Translations under genes and position numbers: made by a program
Assembly (NCBI GenBank): GCA_001898835.1
Contig: MKVM01000001.1
Coordinates: 62,001-126,000, forward strand
DNA: 64,000 nt
Reading direction: 5' to 3'
DNA from: Micrococcales bacterium 72-143
Lineage (GTDB): Bacteria; Actinomycetota; Actinomycetes; Actinomycetales; Microbacteriaceae
Notes under the pieces: model-generated
Database searches by the model: none
What the model was told of the DNA's origin: nothing
The model's input: the letters and a program-made list of their open reading frames with translations, nothing else
Part shown: piece by piece, positions 53,213 through 63,336 of the stretch
Numbering within the stretch: position 1 is the stretch's first letter
Layout: every line of letters begins with the position of its first letter

Positions 53213-53425
53213 CTACTGGCGCTGTGCGCTCGTCATCGCCGCCATCTGACCCGCGGTAGCCTGCTCGTGCAGGCTGTGACCGCGGAGGGCGGCCGCCTGA
53301 TCCGAGGGGGCGAGGTGGGTGTCGCCGGCGCGCCGCGCCCGGCGACGCAGCAGGATCGCCGCGACGACCCAACCCGTCAGCGCGACGACGGCGAACGAGA
53401 TGCCGAGGATGAGCGAGAGCTCCAT
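53213..53425 (-). CDS. Small (70 aa) single-TM hypothetical protein
   Basis: MELSLILGISFAVVALTGWVVAAILLRRR. Confidence 0.6.
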   Translation of the reverse strand: MELSLILGISFAVVALTGWVVAAILLRRRARRAGDTHLAPSDQAAALRGHSLHEQATAGQMAAMTSAQRQ

Positions 53426-53508
53426 GGGTCAAGTATCGCTCACCCCGCGCGAGAACGGCAGATGGGGCGAGGCCTGTCGGCCCCGCCCCCTCTGAACGTC
53501 CGTGCGAC

Positions 53509-55143
53509 TCAGTGGTGGTCGTGCTTCGACGCCTCGAGCTCCGTGCGGGTGACGGGCGCGATGCGGTCCTCGAAGAACCAGCGCGACAGCACCCCGCGCA
53601 CCTTGGTGCCGAAGGTGATCCGCCCCTTGGCGTTGGGGCGCACCATGAGCGGGGCGTAGTCCTCGTAGCTCACGAGACGCCAGCGCTCGTAGTCCGAGAG
53701 CTGCTCGTGCACCTCGATGTACTCGCCGCCCGGGAGACGCACGATGCGGCCCGACTCGAAGCCGTGCAGCGCGATCTCGCGATCCTTCTTCTGCAGGGCC
53801 AGCGCGATGCGCTTGGTGACGAGGTAGGCGACGATCGGGCCGGCGATGAGCATCACCTGCAGCGTGTGCGTCACGCCCTCGATCGAGAGCCGGAAGTGGG
53901 TCGCGATGAGGTCGGAGCTCGCGGCGGCCCACATCACGGCGTAGAAGGTGACTCCCGCGGCGCCGATCGCGGTGCGCGTCGGGGCGTTGCGGGGACGGTC
54001 CGCGATGTGGTGCTCGCGCTTGTCGCCCGTGACGAACGCCTCGATGAACGGGTAGAAGGCCACGAGCAGCAGGAACACCAGCAGCACGACGATCGGGATC
54101 AGGATGTACCAGGTGACCGTGAACCCGAAGATCTCGGTCTCGAGGTGCGGCGGGATGAGCCGCAGCATGCCGTCGGCGAAGCCGATGTACCAGTCCGGCT
54201 GCGTTCCCGCGGAGACCGGCGACGGGTCGTAGGGGCCGTAGTTCCAGATCGGGTTGATCGTGACGGTCGACGCGATGAGCATGATCACGCCGAACACGAT
54301 GAAGAAGAACCCGCCGGCCTTCGCCGCGAACACCGGCATGATCGGGTTGCCCACGACGTTGCCCTCGGTGCGGCCGGGGCCCGCGAACTGGGTGTGCTTG
54401 TTGACGATCAGCAGGATCATGTGCACACCGATGGCCGCGACCACGAGCGCCGGCAGCAGCAGGATGTGCAGCGTGTAGAGGCGGCCGACGATCGCCTCGC
54501 CCGGGAACTCGCCGCCGAACAGCAGGTACGAGATCCAGGTTCCGATGACCGGGATGCCCTTGACCATGCCGTCGATGATGCGGAGGCCGTTGCCGGAGAG
54601 CAGGTCGTCGGGGAGCGAGTAGCCGGTGAAGCCCTCACCCATGGCGAGCACGAAGAGCACGAAGCCGACGACCCAGTTGATCTCGCGCGGCTTGCGGAAG
54701 GCGCCCGTGAAGAACACCCGGAGCATGTGCAGCCCGATCGAGGCGACGAACAGCAGCGCCGCCCAGTGGTGCACCTGACGCATGAGCAGGCCACCGCGCA
54801 CATCGAAGGAGATGTCGAGCGTGGAAGCCATGGCGGCCGACATCTCGACGCCCTTGAGCGTGGGGTAGGAGCCCTCGTAGATGACGGGTGCCATCGACGC
54901 CTGGAAGAAGAACGTCAGGAAGGTGCCCGACAGCAGCACGACGACGAAGCTGTAGAGCGCGACCTCGCCGAGCATGAACGACCAGTGGTCGGGGAAGATC
55001 TTGCGGCCGAGCTCCTTGACGAAGCCCGAGAGGCTCGTGCGGTCCTCGATGTAGTTGGCGGCGCCGTTGACGAAGCGCATGCCCTTGCCGGGGGGAGGCG
55101 TCGTCTCCATCACCTCGGGCGACGTGGTGGCGGTGGCGGTCAC
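53509..55143 (-). CDS. qcrB: Cytochrome bc1 complex cytochrome b subunit
   Basis: QVHHWAALLFVASIGLHMLRVFFTGAFRKPRE; multi-TM. Confidence 0.96.
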   Translation of the reverse strand: MTATATTSPEVMETTPPPGKGMRFVNGAANYIEDRTSLSGFVKELGRKIFPDHWSFMLGEVALYSFVVVLLSGTFLTFFFQASMAPVIYEGSYPTLKGVEMSAAMASTLDISFDVRGGLLMRQVHHWAALLFVASIGLHMLRVFFTGAFRKPREINWVVGFVLFVLAMGEGFTGYSLPDDLLSGNGLRIIDGMVKGIPVIGTWISYLLFGGEFPGEAIVGRLYTLHILLLPALVVAAIGVHMILLIVNKHTQFAGPGRTEGNVVGNPIMPVFAAKAGGFFFIVFGVIMLIASTVTINPIWNYGPYDPSPVSAGTQPDWYIGFADGMLRLIPPHLETEIFGFTVTWYILIPIVVLLVFLLLVAFYPFIEAFVTGDKREHHIADRPRNAPTRTAIGAAGVTFYAVMWAAASSDLIATHFRLSIEGVTHTLQVMLIAGPIVAYLVTKRIALALQKKDREIALHGFESGRIVRLPGGEYIEVHEQLSDYERWRLVSYEDYAPLMVRPNAKGRITFGTKVRGVLSRWFFEDRIAPVTRTELEASKHDHH

Positions 55144-56201
55144 AGCGAACGCTCCCAGAAGCTCGGGCCGACGGGCTCGTGGAAGTCGCTCTGCGCGATC
55201 AGGTAGCCCTCCTCGTCGACGGTGATGGGCAGCTGCGGCAGCGGGCGCTTGGCGGGCCCGAAGATGACCTCGGCCTCGCGCGTGATGTCGAACTGCGACT
55301 GGTGGCAGGGGCACAGCAGGTGGTGGGTCTGCTGCTCGTAGAGAGCCACAGGGCAGCCGACGTGCGTGCAGATCTTGGAGTACGCGACGATGCCGCGGAA
55401 GTTCCAGTCCTTGCGCTCCTCCGAGACGTGAAGGTCCTCGGGGCGGAGGCGCATGAGCAGCACGGCCGCCTTGGCCTTCTCCTCGAGCGGGTGGTCCGAC
55501 TCGTGGAGGTTCGCGGGGATGACGTGGAACACCGAGCCGATGGTGACGTCGGATGCCTTGATCGGCACGCCGTTCGGGTCGCGCGCGAGGCGCGTGCCCT
55601 TCTCCCACATGGTGTGCTTGAGCAGCTTCACCGGGTCTTCGGCCGGGGCGAAGTCGCGGAAGATGACGATCGCCGAGAGGGGCGCGAGCGCGAGGGCGCC
55701 GAGGAGGCCGTTGCGGATGAGCTTGCGACGCGTGAAGCCCGACTCCTTGTTGCCGAGGGTGAAGATCTCGGCGGCTCGCGCGACGGTCTCGGGGTTGCCG
55801 CGGGTCTCGTGCCGCAGCTCGACCATGTCGTGGCCGTCCATGAGCGACTTCGACCAGTGCACGGCGCCGAATCCGATGCCGAGCAGCCCGAGGGCGAAGC
55901 CGAGGCCCAGGAAGAGGTTGTTGAGGCGCACCGACCCCATGTCGCCCTCGTGGATGGGGAAGACGATGTAGGCGACGACCGCGAACACGCTGCCCGCCAT
56001 CGAGACGAGGAACAGCCAGAAGATACGCCGCTCGTTCTGGCGCTCCTTGACCGGGTCGGTGTCGGAGACGCGCGGCCGGTACGGCGGGAACCCGGGGTTC
56101 TCGACGCGGTCATCCGCGATGACGGCGACGCCCGAGGGCAGCGGCGCGTGCTCGTGCCTCTCGACTGCGGTGCCGGGTTCGGCCCCGTCGGTCCCTGCCA
56201 T
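55140..56201 (-). CDS. qcrA: Cytochrome bc1 complex Rieske iron-sulfur subunit
   Basis: CTHVGCPVALYEQQTHHLLCPCHQSQFD. Confidence 0.96.
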   Translation of the reverse strand: MAGTDGAEPGTAVERHEHAPLPSGVAVIADDRVENPGFPPYRPRVSDTDPVKERQNERRIFWLFLVSMAGSVFAVVAYIVFPIHEGDMGSVRLNNLFLGLGFALGLLGIGFGAVHWSKSLMDGHDMVELRHETRGNPETVARAAEIFTLGNKESGFTRRKLIRNGLLGALALAPLSAIVIFRDFAPAEDPVKLLKHTMWEKGTRLARDPNGVPIKASDVTIGSVFHVIPANLHESDHPLEEKAKAAVLLMRLRPEDLHVSEERKDWNFRGIVAYSKICTHVGCPVALYEQQTHHLLCPCHQSQFDITREAEVIFGPAKRPLPQLPITVDEEGYLIAQSDFHEPVGPSFWERSL

Positions 56202-56234
56202 GCGATTCCCTTCCTGTGTTTCCGTGCTCACGCG

Positions 56235-57044
56235 TCAGTTCGACTTCGCGGTCAGCCAGACGGTGATCGCCACGATCCCGCCGAGAGCGAAGATCCAGAC
56301 GAAGAGGCCCTCCGACACGGGTCCGAGGTTGCCGAGGTCGAGCCCGCCGGGGGAGGAGTTGTTCTCGAGGTACTTGAGGTAGGTGATGATCGCCGACTTG
56401 TCCTCGGGCGTGATGTTGGCGTCGTTGAAGACCGGCATGTTCTGCGGTCCCGTGATCATCGCCTCGTAGATGTGCTTGGCGGAGACGCCCATGAGGCCGG
56501 GGGCGAACTTGCCCTGCGTGAGCGCGCCGCCCGCGCCCGCGACGTTGTGGCACATGGCGCAGTTGATGCGGAACAGCTCGGCGCCGACGGCGAGGTCGCC
56601 GTCGCCCGCGAGGTACTTCTCGTCGGGGATCGCGGGGCCGGGGCCGAGCGAGGCGACCCAGGTGGCGAGGGCGGCGATCTGCTCCTCGGTGAACTGGACG
56701 GGCTTCTGCTCGGCCTGCGGGCCGGAGGCCGCCATCGGCATGCGGCCCGTGCCGACCTGGAAGTCGACGGCTGCGGCGCCCACGCCGATGAGGCTCGGGC
56801 CGTCCTCGGTGCCCTGCGCCTGCAGGCCGTGGCAGCTCGCGCAGTTGGCCGCGAAGAGCTTCGCGCCCTCCTCGGTGAGCTTGGCCACCTGCGTCTCGCT
56901 CGAGGCATCCGCGGTGGATCCGGCGGTGAACGCGGTGTACGCGCCACCCGTGGCGAGGAGGCCGATCAGCAGGAGCGCACCCGACGCGAGCGGGGAACGC
57001 CGTCCGGCGCGGCGGGAACGTGTTGAGGAAGCGGAGGTCGCCAT
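56235..57044 (-). CDS. qcrC: Cytochrome bc1 complex diheme cytochrome c subunit
   Basis: Two CxxCH motifs (CASCHG, CAMCHN). Confidence 0.96.
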   Translation of the reverse strand: MATSASSTRSRRAGRRSPLASGALLLIGLLATGGAYTAFTAGSTADASSETQVAKLTEEGAKLFAANCASCHGLQAQGTEDGPSLIGVGAAAVDFQVGTGRMPMAASGPQAEQKPVQFTEEQIAALATWVASLGPGPAIPDEKYLAGDGDLAVGAELFRINCAMCHNVAGAGGALTQGKFAPGLMGVSAKHIYEAMITGPQNMPVFNDANITPEDKSAIITYLKYLENNSSPGGLDLGNLGPVSEGLFVWIFALGGIVAITVWLTAKSN

Positions 57045-57072
57045 GATCGTGGAGTGGATCCGTTCTGCCGGG

Positions 57073-57708
57073 CTATCTGAGGACGTAGATGACGAGGAAC
57101 AGGCCGATCCATACGACATCGACGAAGTGCCAGTAGTAGGAGACGACGATCGCGCTCGTCGCCTCCTTGTGGGTGAACTTCTTGACCGCGAAGGTGCGCC
57201 CGATGACGAGCAGGAAGGCGATCAGACCGCCCGTCACGTGGAGGCCGTGGAAGCCCGTCGCGAAGTAGAAGACCGAGCCGTAGGAGTCGGACTGGAAGCC
57301 GACGTGCTCGGAGACGAGCATCCCGTACTCGTAGATCTGGCCGACCACGAAGACCGCGCCGAGGGCATAGCTCAGGAAGAACCACTCGACCATGCCCCAT
57401 TTGGTGAGGGCGAACACCCCGCCCGTGCGGCGCGGCTGCATGCGCTCCGCCGCGAACACGCCGAACTGCGCCGTGAACGAGGACGACACGAGGATCAGGG
57501 TGTTGACGAGCGAGAACGGGACGTTGAGCTTGGCGGTCTGGTCGGCCCACAGCTCGGGGGACATCGCGCGGAGCGTGAAGTACACCGCGAAGAGGCCGGC
57601 GAAGAACATGACCTCGCTGCCGAGCCAGACGATGGTGCCCACCGCCACGGTGTTCGGTCGGTGGATGACCGGCGTGCTCGGGGCGCTGACGGCGGAGGTA
57701 GTGGTCAC
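57073..57708 (-). CDS. ctaE: Cytochrome c oxidase subunit III
   Basis: [44 protein letters not shown]. Confidence 0.96.
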   Translation of the reverse strand: MTTTSAVSAPSTPVIHRPNTVAVGTIVWLGSEVMFFAGLFAVYFTLRAMSPELWADQTAKLNVPFSLVNTLILVSSSFTAQFGVFAAERMQPRRTGGVFALTKWGMVEWFFLSYALGAVFVVGQIYEYGMLVSEHVGFQSDSYGSVFYFATGFHGLHVTGGLIAFLLVIGRTFAVKKFTHKEATSAIVVSYYWHFVDVVWIGLFLVIYVLR

Positions 57709-57813
57709 CCGTCCATTATGGCCGATATCGCTCACGGCGAATTCACCGGGGAGCGCCTGTCGCGTGGATTCCCGCCCGGATCGGGTGCGAATCGAGTCGC
57801 TACGATCGTGCCC

Positions 57814-58866
57814 ATGCCCACCGAACTGACCTGGCCGGCCGTGCTCACCGAACTCCTCGCGGGAGGTGACCTCTCGATCGCCGAGGCCGATTGGGCGATG
57901 GGTCAGGTGATGTCGGGGGATGCGACGCCCGCGCAGATCGCCGCGTTCCTCATCGCGCTGCGCGCGAAGGGCGAGACGGTGGACGAGATCGTCGGGTTCC
58001 GGGATGCCGTGCTCGCGGCCGCGAAGCCGCTCCCGATCGACCCGATGGCGCTCGACATCGTGGGCACCGGGGGCGACCGCTTCGGCACCGTGAACGTCTC
58101 CTCGATGTCGTCGATCGTGTGCGCCGCGGCCGGGGTGCCGGTCGCCAAGCACGGGAACAGGGCCGCCAGCTCGGCATCCGGCGCCTCCGACACGCTGTCG
58201 GCGCTCGGCGCGGACATCATGATCGAGCCGGAGCGGGTCGCGCAGGTGCTCGCGGAGACCGGGCTGACCTTCGTCTTCGCCTCGCACTTCCACCCCGGCT
58301 TCAAGAACGCCGGCCCGGTGCGCGCGGAGCTCGGCATCCCGACGGTCTTCAACTTCCTCGGCCCGCTCTGCAACCCGGCGCGGCCCGAGGCCTCCGCCGT
58401 GGGGGTCGCGAACCTCGACAAGGTGCCGCTCATCGTCGGGGTCTTCCAGACCCGTGGGGCCACGGCCCTCGTGTTCCGCGGCGACGACGGGCTAGACGAG
58501 CTGTCCACGACGGGCCACAGCCACATCTGGGAGGTGTCGCGCGGCGCCGTCGACGAGCACGACATCGATCCTGCGGACCTCGGCATCCCGCGCGCGTCCA
58601 TCGACGATCTGCGCGGCGGTGACCCCGCTCACAATGCCGCCGTCGCGCGACGCGTCCTCGCGGGGGAGACGGGGCCGGTGCGCGACATCGTGCTGCTCAA
58701 CGCCGCCGCGGGCCTCGTCGCCTGGGATCTGGCCCTCGACCCCACGCGGGGCGAGGAGGACATCCGCTCGCGCTTCCGCGACAAGATCGCCGTCGCCGCC
58801 TCGGTCATCGACTCGGGCGCCGCGACCGCCAAGCTCGACCAGTGGGTCGCGGCGACGCGCGCCTGA
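57814..58866 (+). CDS. trpD: Anthranilate phosphoribosyltransferase
   Basis: [35 protein letters not shown]. Confidence 0.96.
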   Translation: MPTELTWPAVLTELLAGGDLSIAEADWAMGQVMSGDATPAQIAAFLIALRAKGETVDEIVGFRDAVLAAAKPLPIDPMALDIVGTGGDRFGTVNVSSMSSIVCAAAGVPVAKHGNRAASSASGASDTLSALGADIMIEPERVAQVLAETGLTFVFASHFHPGFKNAGPVRAELGIPTVFNFLGPLCNPARPEASAVGVANLDKVPLIVGVFQTRGATALVFRGDDGLDELSTTGHSHIWEVSRGAVDEHDIDPADLGIPRASIDDLRGGDPAHNAAVARRVLAGETGPVRDIVLLNAAAGLVAWDLALDPTRGEEDIRSRFRDKIAVAASVIDSGAATAKLDQWVAATRA

Positions 58867-58872
58867 GTTCCG

Positions 58873-60159
58873 TCAGATCCGCACGACGTCGTCGGGGATC
58901 AGCTCGGCGACGGCGCGGTGCCCGGCGAGCCCGAGCGTGAGGTCGGTCTCCGCGACGAGATCCCGCAGCACCTGCCGCGCGCCATCCTCACCCGCGATCG
59001 CGAGCCCGTAGACCCAAGCCCGGCCCACGCCGACCGCGGTCGCCCCGAGAGCCAGCGCGCGCACGACGTCCGCACCCCCGCGCACGCCCGAGTCGAGGAT
59101 CACGGGGACCCGTCCGGCGACCGCCTCCACGACGCCCGGCAGCACGTCGAGCGAGCCGACGGCGCCGTCCACCTGCCGTCCGCCGTGCGTCGACACCATG
59201 ACGCCGTCGACGCCCGCGTCGACCGCGCGGCGTGCGTCGTCGGGATGCTGGATGCCCTTGAGCACGATCGGCAGGCTCGTGCGCGCCCGCAGGAAGGGGA
59301 GGTCCGACCAGGCCAGCGAGGGGCGCGAGAAGACGTCGAGGAAGGTCTCCACGGCCACGCGGGGCTCGCCCGAGCGCAGGTTCTGCCGGAAGCCGCCCGG
59401 ATGCCGCCGCGTCATCTCGACGAGGGTGCGTACGGCCGCCGGGGTGACACGCGGCCGCTCGCCGCTCGCGGGGCGCGCCATCCGCCGTGCCACGAGCTCG
59501 CGGAACACCGGATCGCTCGTGTACTGCGCGATACCCATCCCGCGGATGAAGGGCAGGAAGCCGCGGTCGAGGTCGCGGGGCCGCCAGCCGAGCATCCCCG
59601 TGTCGAGCGTCACGACGATCGCCTCCGCGCCGGAGGCCTCGGCGCGGCTCACGAAGCTCTCGACGAGGGCGTCCTCGCTCGACCAGTAGAGCTGGAACCA
59701 CCACGGTCCCGCCCCGAGCGCCGCGATGCGCTCCATGGGATGCGAGGCCTGGCTCGACACGATGCCCGTGATGCCCAGCGAGCCCGCGGCGCGCGCGATC
59801 GCGAGGTCGGCATCCGGGTCGACGAGCTCGAGCACGCCGATGGGCGAGGCGAGCAGCGGCGTCGGGTGCCGTCGGCCGAACAGCTCCACCGAGAGGTCGC
59901 GATCGGAGACGTCGCGCAGCATCCGCGGCACGAGCCGCCAGGCGTCGAAGGCGTCGTAGTTCGCCTCCGCGGTCGACTCGCGGCCCGCGGACCCGGCGAC
60001 GTAGGCCCAGGCGTCCGCGGACATGGCGCCCTCGGCAGCGGCGACGAGCGCGCCCCAGCCGGTCGGGACCGCCGGGCGGGCTCCCGACGCCCCGGCACGG
60101 AAGATCTCGGACTGCCGGGCGCGGCCCGGGGCGGGGGAGCGGACCTCGTCGTCCGTCAT
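58873..60159 (-). CDS. FMN-dependent alpha-hydroxy-acid oxidase (lactate monooxygenase-like)
   Basis: WWFQLYWS, PIVLKGIQHPDDARRAVDAGVDGVMVSTHGGRQVDGA, LDSGVRGGADVVRALALGA. Confidence 0.88.
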   Translation of the reverse strand: MTDDEVRSPAPGRARQSEIFRAGASGARPAVPTGWGALVAAAEGAMSADAWAYVAGSAGRESTAEANYDAFDAWRLVPRMLRDVSDRDLSVELFGRRHPTPLLASPIGVLELVDPDADLAIARAAGSLGITGIVSSQASHPMERIAALGAGPWWFQLYWSSEDALVESFVSRAEASGAEAIVVTLDTGMLGWRPRDLDRGFLPFIRGMGIAQYTSDPVFRELVARRMARPASGERPRVTPAAVRTLVEMTRRHPGGFRQNLRSGEPRVAVETFLDVFSRPSLAWSDLPFLRARTSLPIVLKGIQHPDDARRAVDAGVDGVMVSTHGGRQVDGAVGSLDVLPGVVEAVAGRVPVILDSGVRGGADVVRALALGATAVGVGRAWVYGLAIAGEDGARQVLRDLVAETDLTLGLAGHRAVAELIPDDVVRI

Positions 60160-60196
60160 GGGGGTCTCCTGCGGTTCGGATGCGGTTCGGGGGTCG

Positions 60197-61411
60197 TCAG
60201 GCCTGTCCGTGGGCCGCGCGCGAGCGGCGCGACAGCGAGTCGATGATGACTGCGAGCAGCAGCACGCCGCCCGTGATCATGTAGCGGATCGAGGAGTCGA
60301 GGTTGAGGAGGGTGAGCCCGTTCGAGATGGACTGGATGACGGTGATGCCGAGCAGTGCGCTCCACGCCGAGCCGCGCCCGCCGAAGAGGCTCGTGCCGCC
60401 GATGACGGCCGCCGCGATGGCGTTGAGGTTCGTGTCGCCCGCGCCGGAGTTGAGGTTGACCGACATGAGGCGCCCCGCCGCGAGCAGGCCGCCGACGACC
60501 GCGAACGTCGAGCACAGCACGAAGACGGAGATGTAGACGCGGCCGACCCGGATGCCGGCGCGCCGCGCCGCCTCCACCGAGCCGCCGACCGCGTACACCT
60601 CGCGGCCCCACCTCGTGCGCGTGAGCACGACGTCCATGACGATGACGAGCACGATGAAGAAGACGAACATCACCCCGACACCGCGGTTGGTCGCGAGGTA
60701 GCTCGCCGCGAGCACGCACAGCACGAGCAGCCCGCCCGCCTTCGCCGCCTGCCAGCCGAGCGGGCTGATCGTCAGCCCCGCGCGCAGCCGGCGCCGCCTG
60801 CGCAGCACGGCCGCGGTGAACATCCCGCCCGCCCAGAACGCCGAGAGGAGGTAGGCGACCCACGGCGGCAGGAACCAGCTGGTCGCGAAGAGCACGAGCG
60901 GGGAGTCGGCGGGGAGGTTGATCGAGCCGTTGGGGCCGAGCACCTTGAGCTGCAGGCCGAGCACCCCCAGCAGGCCCGCGAGGGTGATGATGAAGCTCGG
61001 CACCCCGAAGCGCGTGAACAGCAGGCCGTACAGGAGGCCGATGGCGGCGCCCGCCGCGAGCGCGGCGAGGATCGCCACTACGAGCGGCCAGCCCAGCTGG
61101 GTGAGCCCGACGCCGAGGATCGCGGCCGCGAGCCCGCTCACCGATCCGACGGAGAGATCGATCTGGCCGAGCAGCAGCACGAGCACGACGCCGATCGCGA
61201 TCGTGCCGCCCGCCGCGCACTGCAGGGTCAGGTTCACGAGGTTGTCGGCCGAGAGGAAGCTCGGGTTCATGACCTGGAACGCCGCCCAGATGATGACGAG
61301 ACCGACCACCACCGGCAGCGACCCCAGGTTGCCGGTGAGCCGCGTGCGCACCTCGTCGACGAGCGCCGCCGCCCGGCTGCGGGCGGACTCCGGATGCATC
61401 GCCTCGGTCAC
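60197..61411 (-). CDS. Sugar ABC transporter permease (XylH/RbsC type)
   Basis: Multi-TM; IGVVLVLLLGQIDLSVGSVSGLAAAI; AVIGGTSLFGGRGS. Confidence 0.93.
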   Translation of the reverse strand: MTEAMHPESARSRAAALVDEVRTRLTGNLGSLPVVVGLVIIWAAFQVMNPSFLSADNLVNLTLQCAAGGTIAIGVVLVLLLGQIDLSVGSVSGLAAAILGVGLTQLGWPLVVAILAALAAGAAIGLLYGLLFTRFGVPSFIITLAGLLGVLGLQLKVLGPNGSINLPADSPLVLFATSWFLPPWVAYLLSAFWAGGMFTAAVLRRRRRLRAGLTISPLGWQAAKAGGLLVLCVLAASYLATNRGVGVMFVFFIVLVIVMDVVLTRTRWGREVYAVGGSVEAARRAGIRVGRVYISVFVLCSTFAVVGGLLAAGRLMSVNLNSGAGDTNLNAIAAAVIGGTSLFGGRGSAWSALLGITVIQSISNGLTLLNLDSSIRYMITGGVLLLAVIIDSLSRRSRAAHGQA

Positions 61412-62241
61412 GCGACCGGTCCGATCCGCCGGGGGCCCCGGTAGGGCGGATCGGGCAGCGGACGGGCGTGCTCGGTCGCACCCGTGATCGCCGCGATGAT
61501 GTCCTCGTAGCCCACCTCGGAGGCGAGGAAGTCACCATTGTTGCGGCCGAGGCGCAGCACGATGATGCGGTCGGCCACCGCCTGCACGTCGGCCATGTTG
61601 TGGCTGATGAGCACGACGCCGTGGCCGCGCTCGCGCAGGCGCTCGATGAGGTTGAGCACCTCGGCGGTCTGCGCGACGCCGAGGGCCGCCGTCGGCTCGT
61701 CGAGGATCACGACGCGCGGGTCGCCGATGAGCGAGCGGGCGATCGCGACCGTCTGCCGCTGTCCGCCGGAGAGCGCCGCGATCGGCACCCGCACCGAGGG
61801 GATGCGCGCCGAGAGCTGCCGCAGCAGCTCCCAGGCGTCCTTCTCCATCTCCTCCTCGTCGAGCGCGACGCCCGCGATCTCGCGCCCGAGGAAGAGGTTC
61901 GCGACGACGTCGAGGTTGTCGCACAGGGCGAGGTCCTGGAAGACGGTCGCGATGCCGAGCGCGCGGGACGTCGAGGGGTCGGGGATCTGCACCGCCTGTC
62001 CCTCGAACTCGATCTCGCCCTCGTCGGCCGGGTGCACCCCGGCGAGGATCTTGACGAGGGTGGACTTGCCCGCCCCGTTGTCGCCGACGATCGCGACCAC
62101 CTCGCCCGCGAAGATGTCGAGGTGGATGTCGTCGAGCGCCTGCACCTTGCCGAAGCTCTTCGAGATCCCGCGCATCGAGAGCACCGGGACGCGGTCGACC
62201 GGACCGGGCGAGGCGAGCGGCGCGAGCGCCTCGACGCTCAT
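61408..62241 (-). CDS. Sugar ABC transporter ATP-binding protein (XylG-like)
   Basis: VGDNGAGKSTLVKIL, LSGGQRQTVAIARSL, VVILDEPTAALG. Confidence 0.94.
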   Translation of the reverse strand: MSVEALAPLASPGPVDRVPVLSMRGISKSFGKVQALDDIHLDIFAGEVVAIVGDNGAGKSTLVKILAGVHPADEGEIEFEGQAVQIPDPSTSRALGIATVFQDLALCDNLDVVANLFLGREIAGVALDEEEMEKDAWELLRQLSARIPSVRVPIAALSGGQRQTVAIARSLIGDPRVVILDEPTAALGVAQTAEVLNLIERLRERGHGVVLISHNMADVQAVADRIIVLRLGRNNGDFLASEVGYEDIIAAITGATEHARPLPDPPYRGPRRIGPVA

Positions 62242-63332
62242 GCGACGCCCGCCTCACGGCAGGCGGCCGCGTAGTCGGAGGTGCACAGCTGCTTCACCGT
62301 GAAGAACCCGTCCGCGATCACGATCGACCGTATCTCGCCCCGGGTGACCGCGAGCGGCTCGAGCAGGAACGAGGGGATCGCGGCGTCGCCGACGTCGACC
62401 TGAACCTTGCCCTCGGGCATGCGGCCGTTCGCCAGATCGACGGCGAGCTCCGCCGCCTGGAACGCCTCGGGCCTGAGCGCCTTGTAGACGGTCATGTACT
62501 GGTCGCCGGTGAGGATGCGCTGGAGGCCGGCGAGCTCGGCATCCTGGCCCGTGACGGGCGGCAGCGGCGACACGCCGGCCGCCTTGAGCGAGGCGATCGC
62601 CCCGCCGGCCGTCGGATCGTTGGCCGCGTAGACGCCCACGATGCGCGAGCCGAAGCGGGTGATCTGCCCGGAGACCCAGTCCTGCGCCTTCCCCGGATCC
62701 CAGCCGGGGGTGTCGAACTCGGCGAGCACCTCGTAGCCGCTCGCGTCGATGACCTCGTGGGCACCCTTCTTGAACTGGGAGGCGTTGTTGTCGGTCGGCG
62801 AGCCGTTGACCATGAGGATGCCGCCGTCGCCCGGTGCGACGCCGAGCTCCGAGAGCCGGTCGACGAGCGCCTGGGCCTGCAGACGGCCGACGAGCTCGTT
62901 GTCGAAGGAGATGTAGTAGGCCAGGTCGGGGCTCGCGATGAGGCGGTCGTAGGCGATCACCGGCACCCCGCGCGCCTTCGCGAGGCCCACGATCGAGGCG
63001 GCGGCGACGCCGTCGAAGGGGTCGAGCACGAGCACCCGCACCCCCTGGGTGAGCATCGACTCCGCCTGCTGCTGCTGCTTCGCGGCGTCGCCGTCGGCGT
63101 TCGCGTACAGCACCTCGCATCCGCCGCAGAGCTCCGCGATGCGCTGCTCGAAGTAGGGGCGGTCGGCGCTCTCGTAGCGGGCCGTCACGGAGTCGGGGAG
63201 CAGGAGGCCGATCTTCGCGTGGGCGGGGTCGCCCGAGACGCCCGTCGTGACGCCGTTGGTGCAGCCGCCCAGCGTGAGGACGGCGACGAGGGAGGCGATC
63301 GCGAGGACGACCGCCCGGGGCGTGCGGGTCAT
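62238..63332 (-). CDS. Sugar ABC transporter substrate-binding lipoprotein (XylF-like)
   Basis: Lipobox TLGGC; AKIGLLLPDSVTARYESADRPYFEQ; periplasmic-binding-protein fold sequence. Confidence 0.92.
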   Translation of the reverse strand: MTRTPRAVVLAIASLVAVLTLGGCTNGVTTGVSGDPAHAKIGLLLPDSVTARYESADRPYFEQRIAELCGGCEVLYANADGDAAKQQQQAESMLTQGVRVLVLDPFDGVAAASIVGLAKARGVPVIAYDRLIASPDLAYYISFDNELVGRLQAQALVDRLSELGVAPGDGGILMVNGSPTDNNASQFKKGAHEVIDASGYEVLAEFDTPGWDPGKAQDWVSGQITRFGSRIVGVYAANDPTAGGAIASLKAAGVSPLPPVTGQDAELAGLQRILTGDQYMTVYKALRPEAFQAAELAVDLANGRMPEGKVQVDVGDAAIPSFLLEPLAVTRGEIRSIVIADGFFTVKQLCTSDYAAACREAGVA

Positions 63333-63336
63333 CGCG

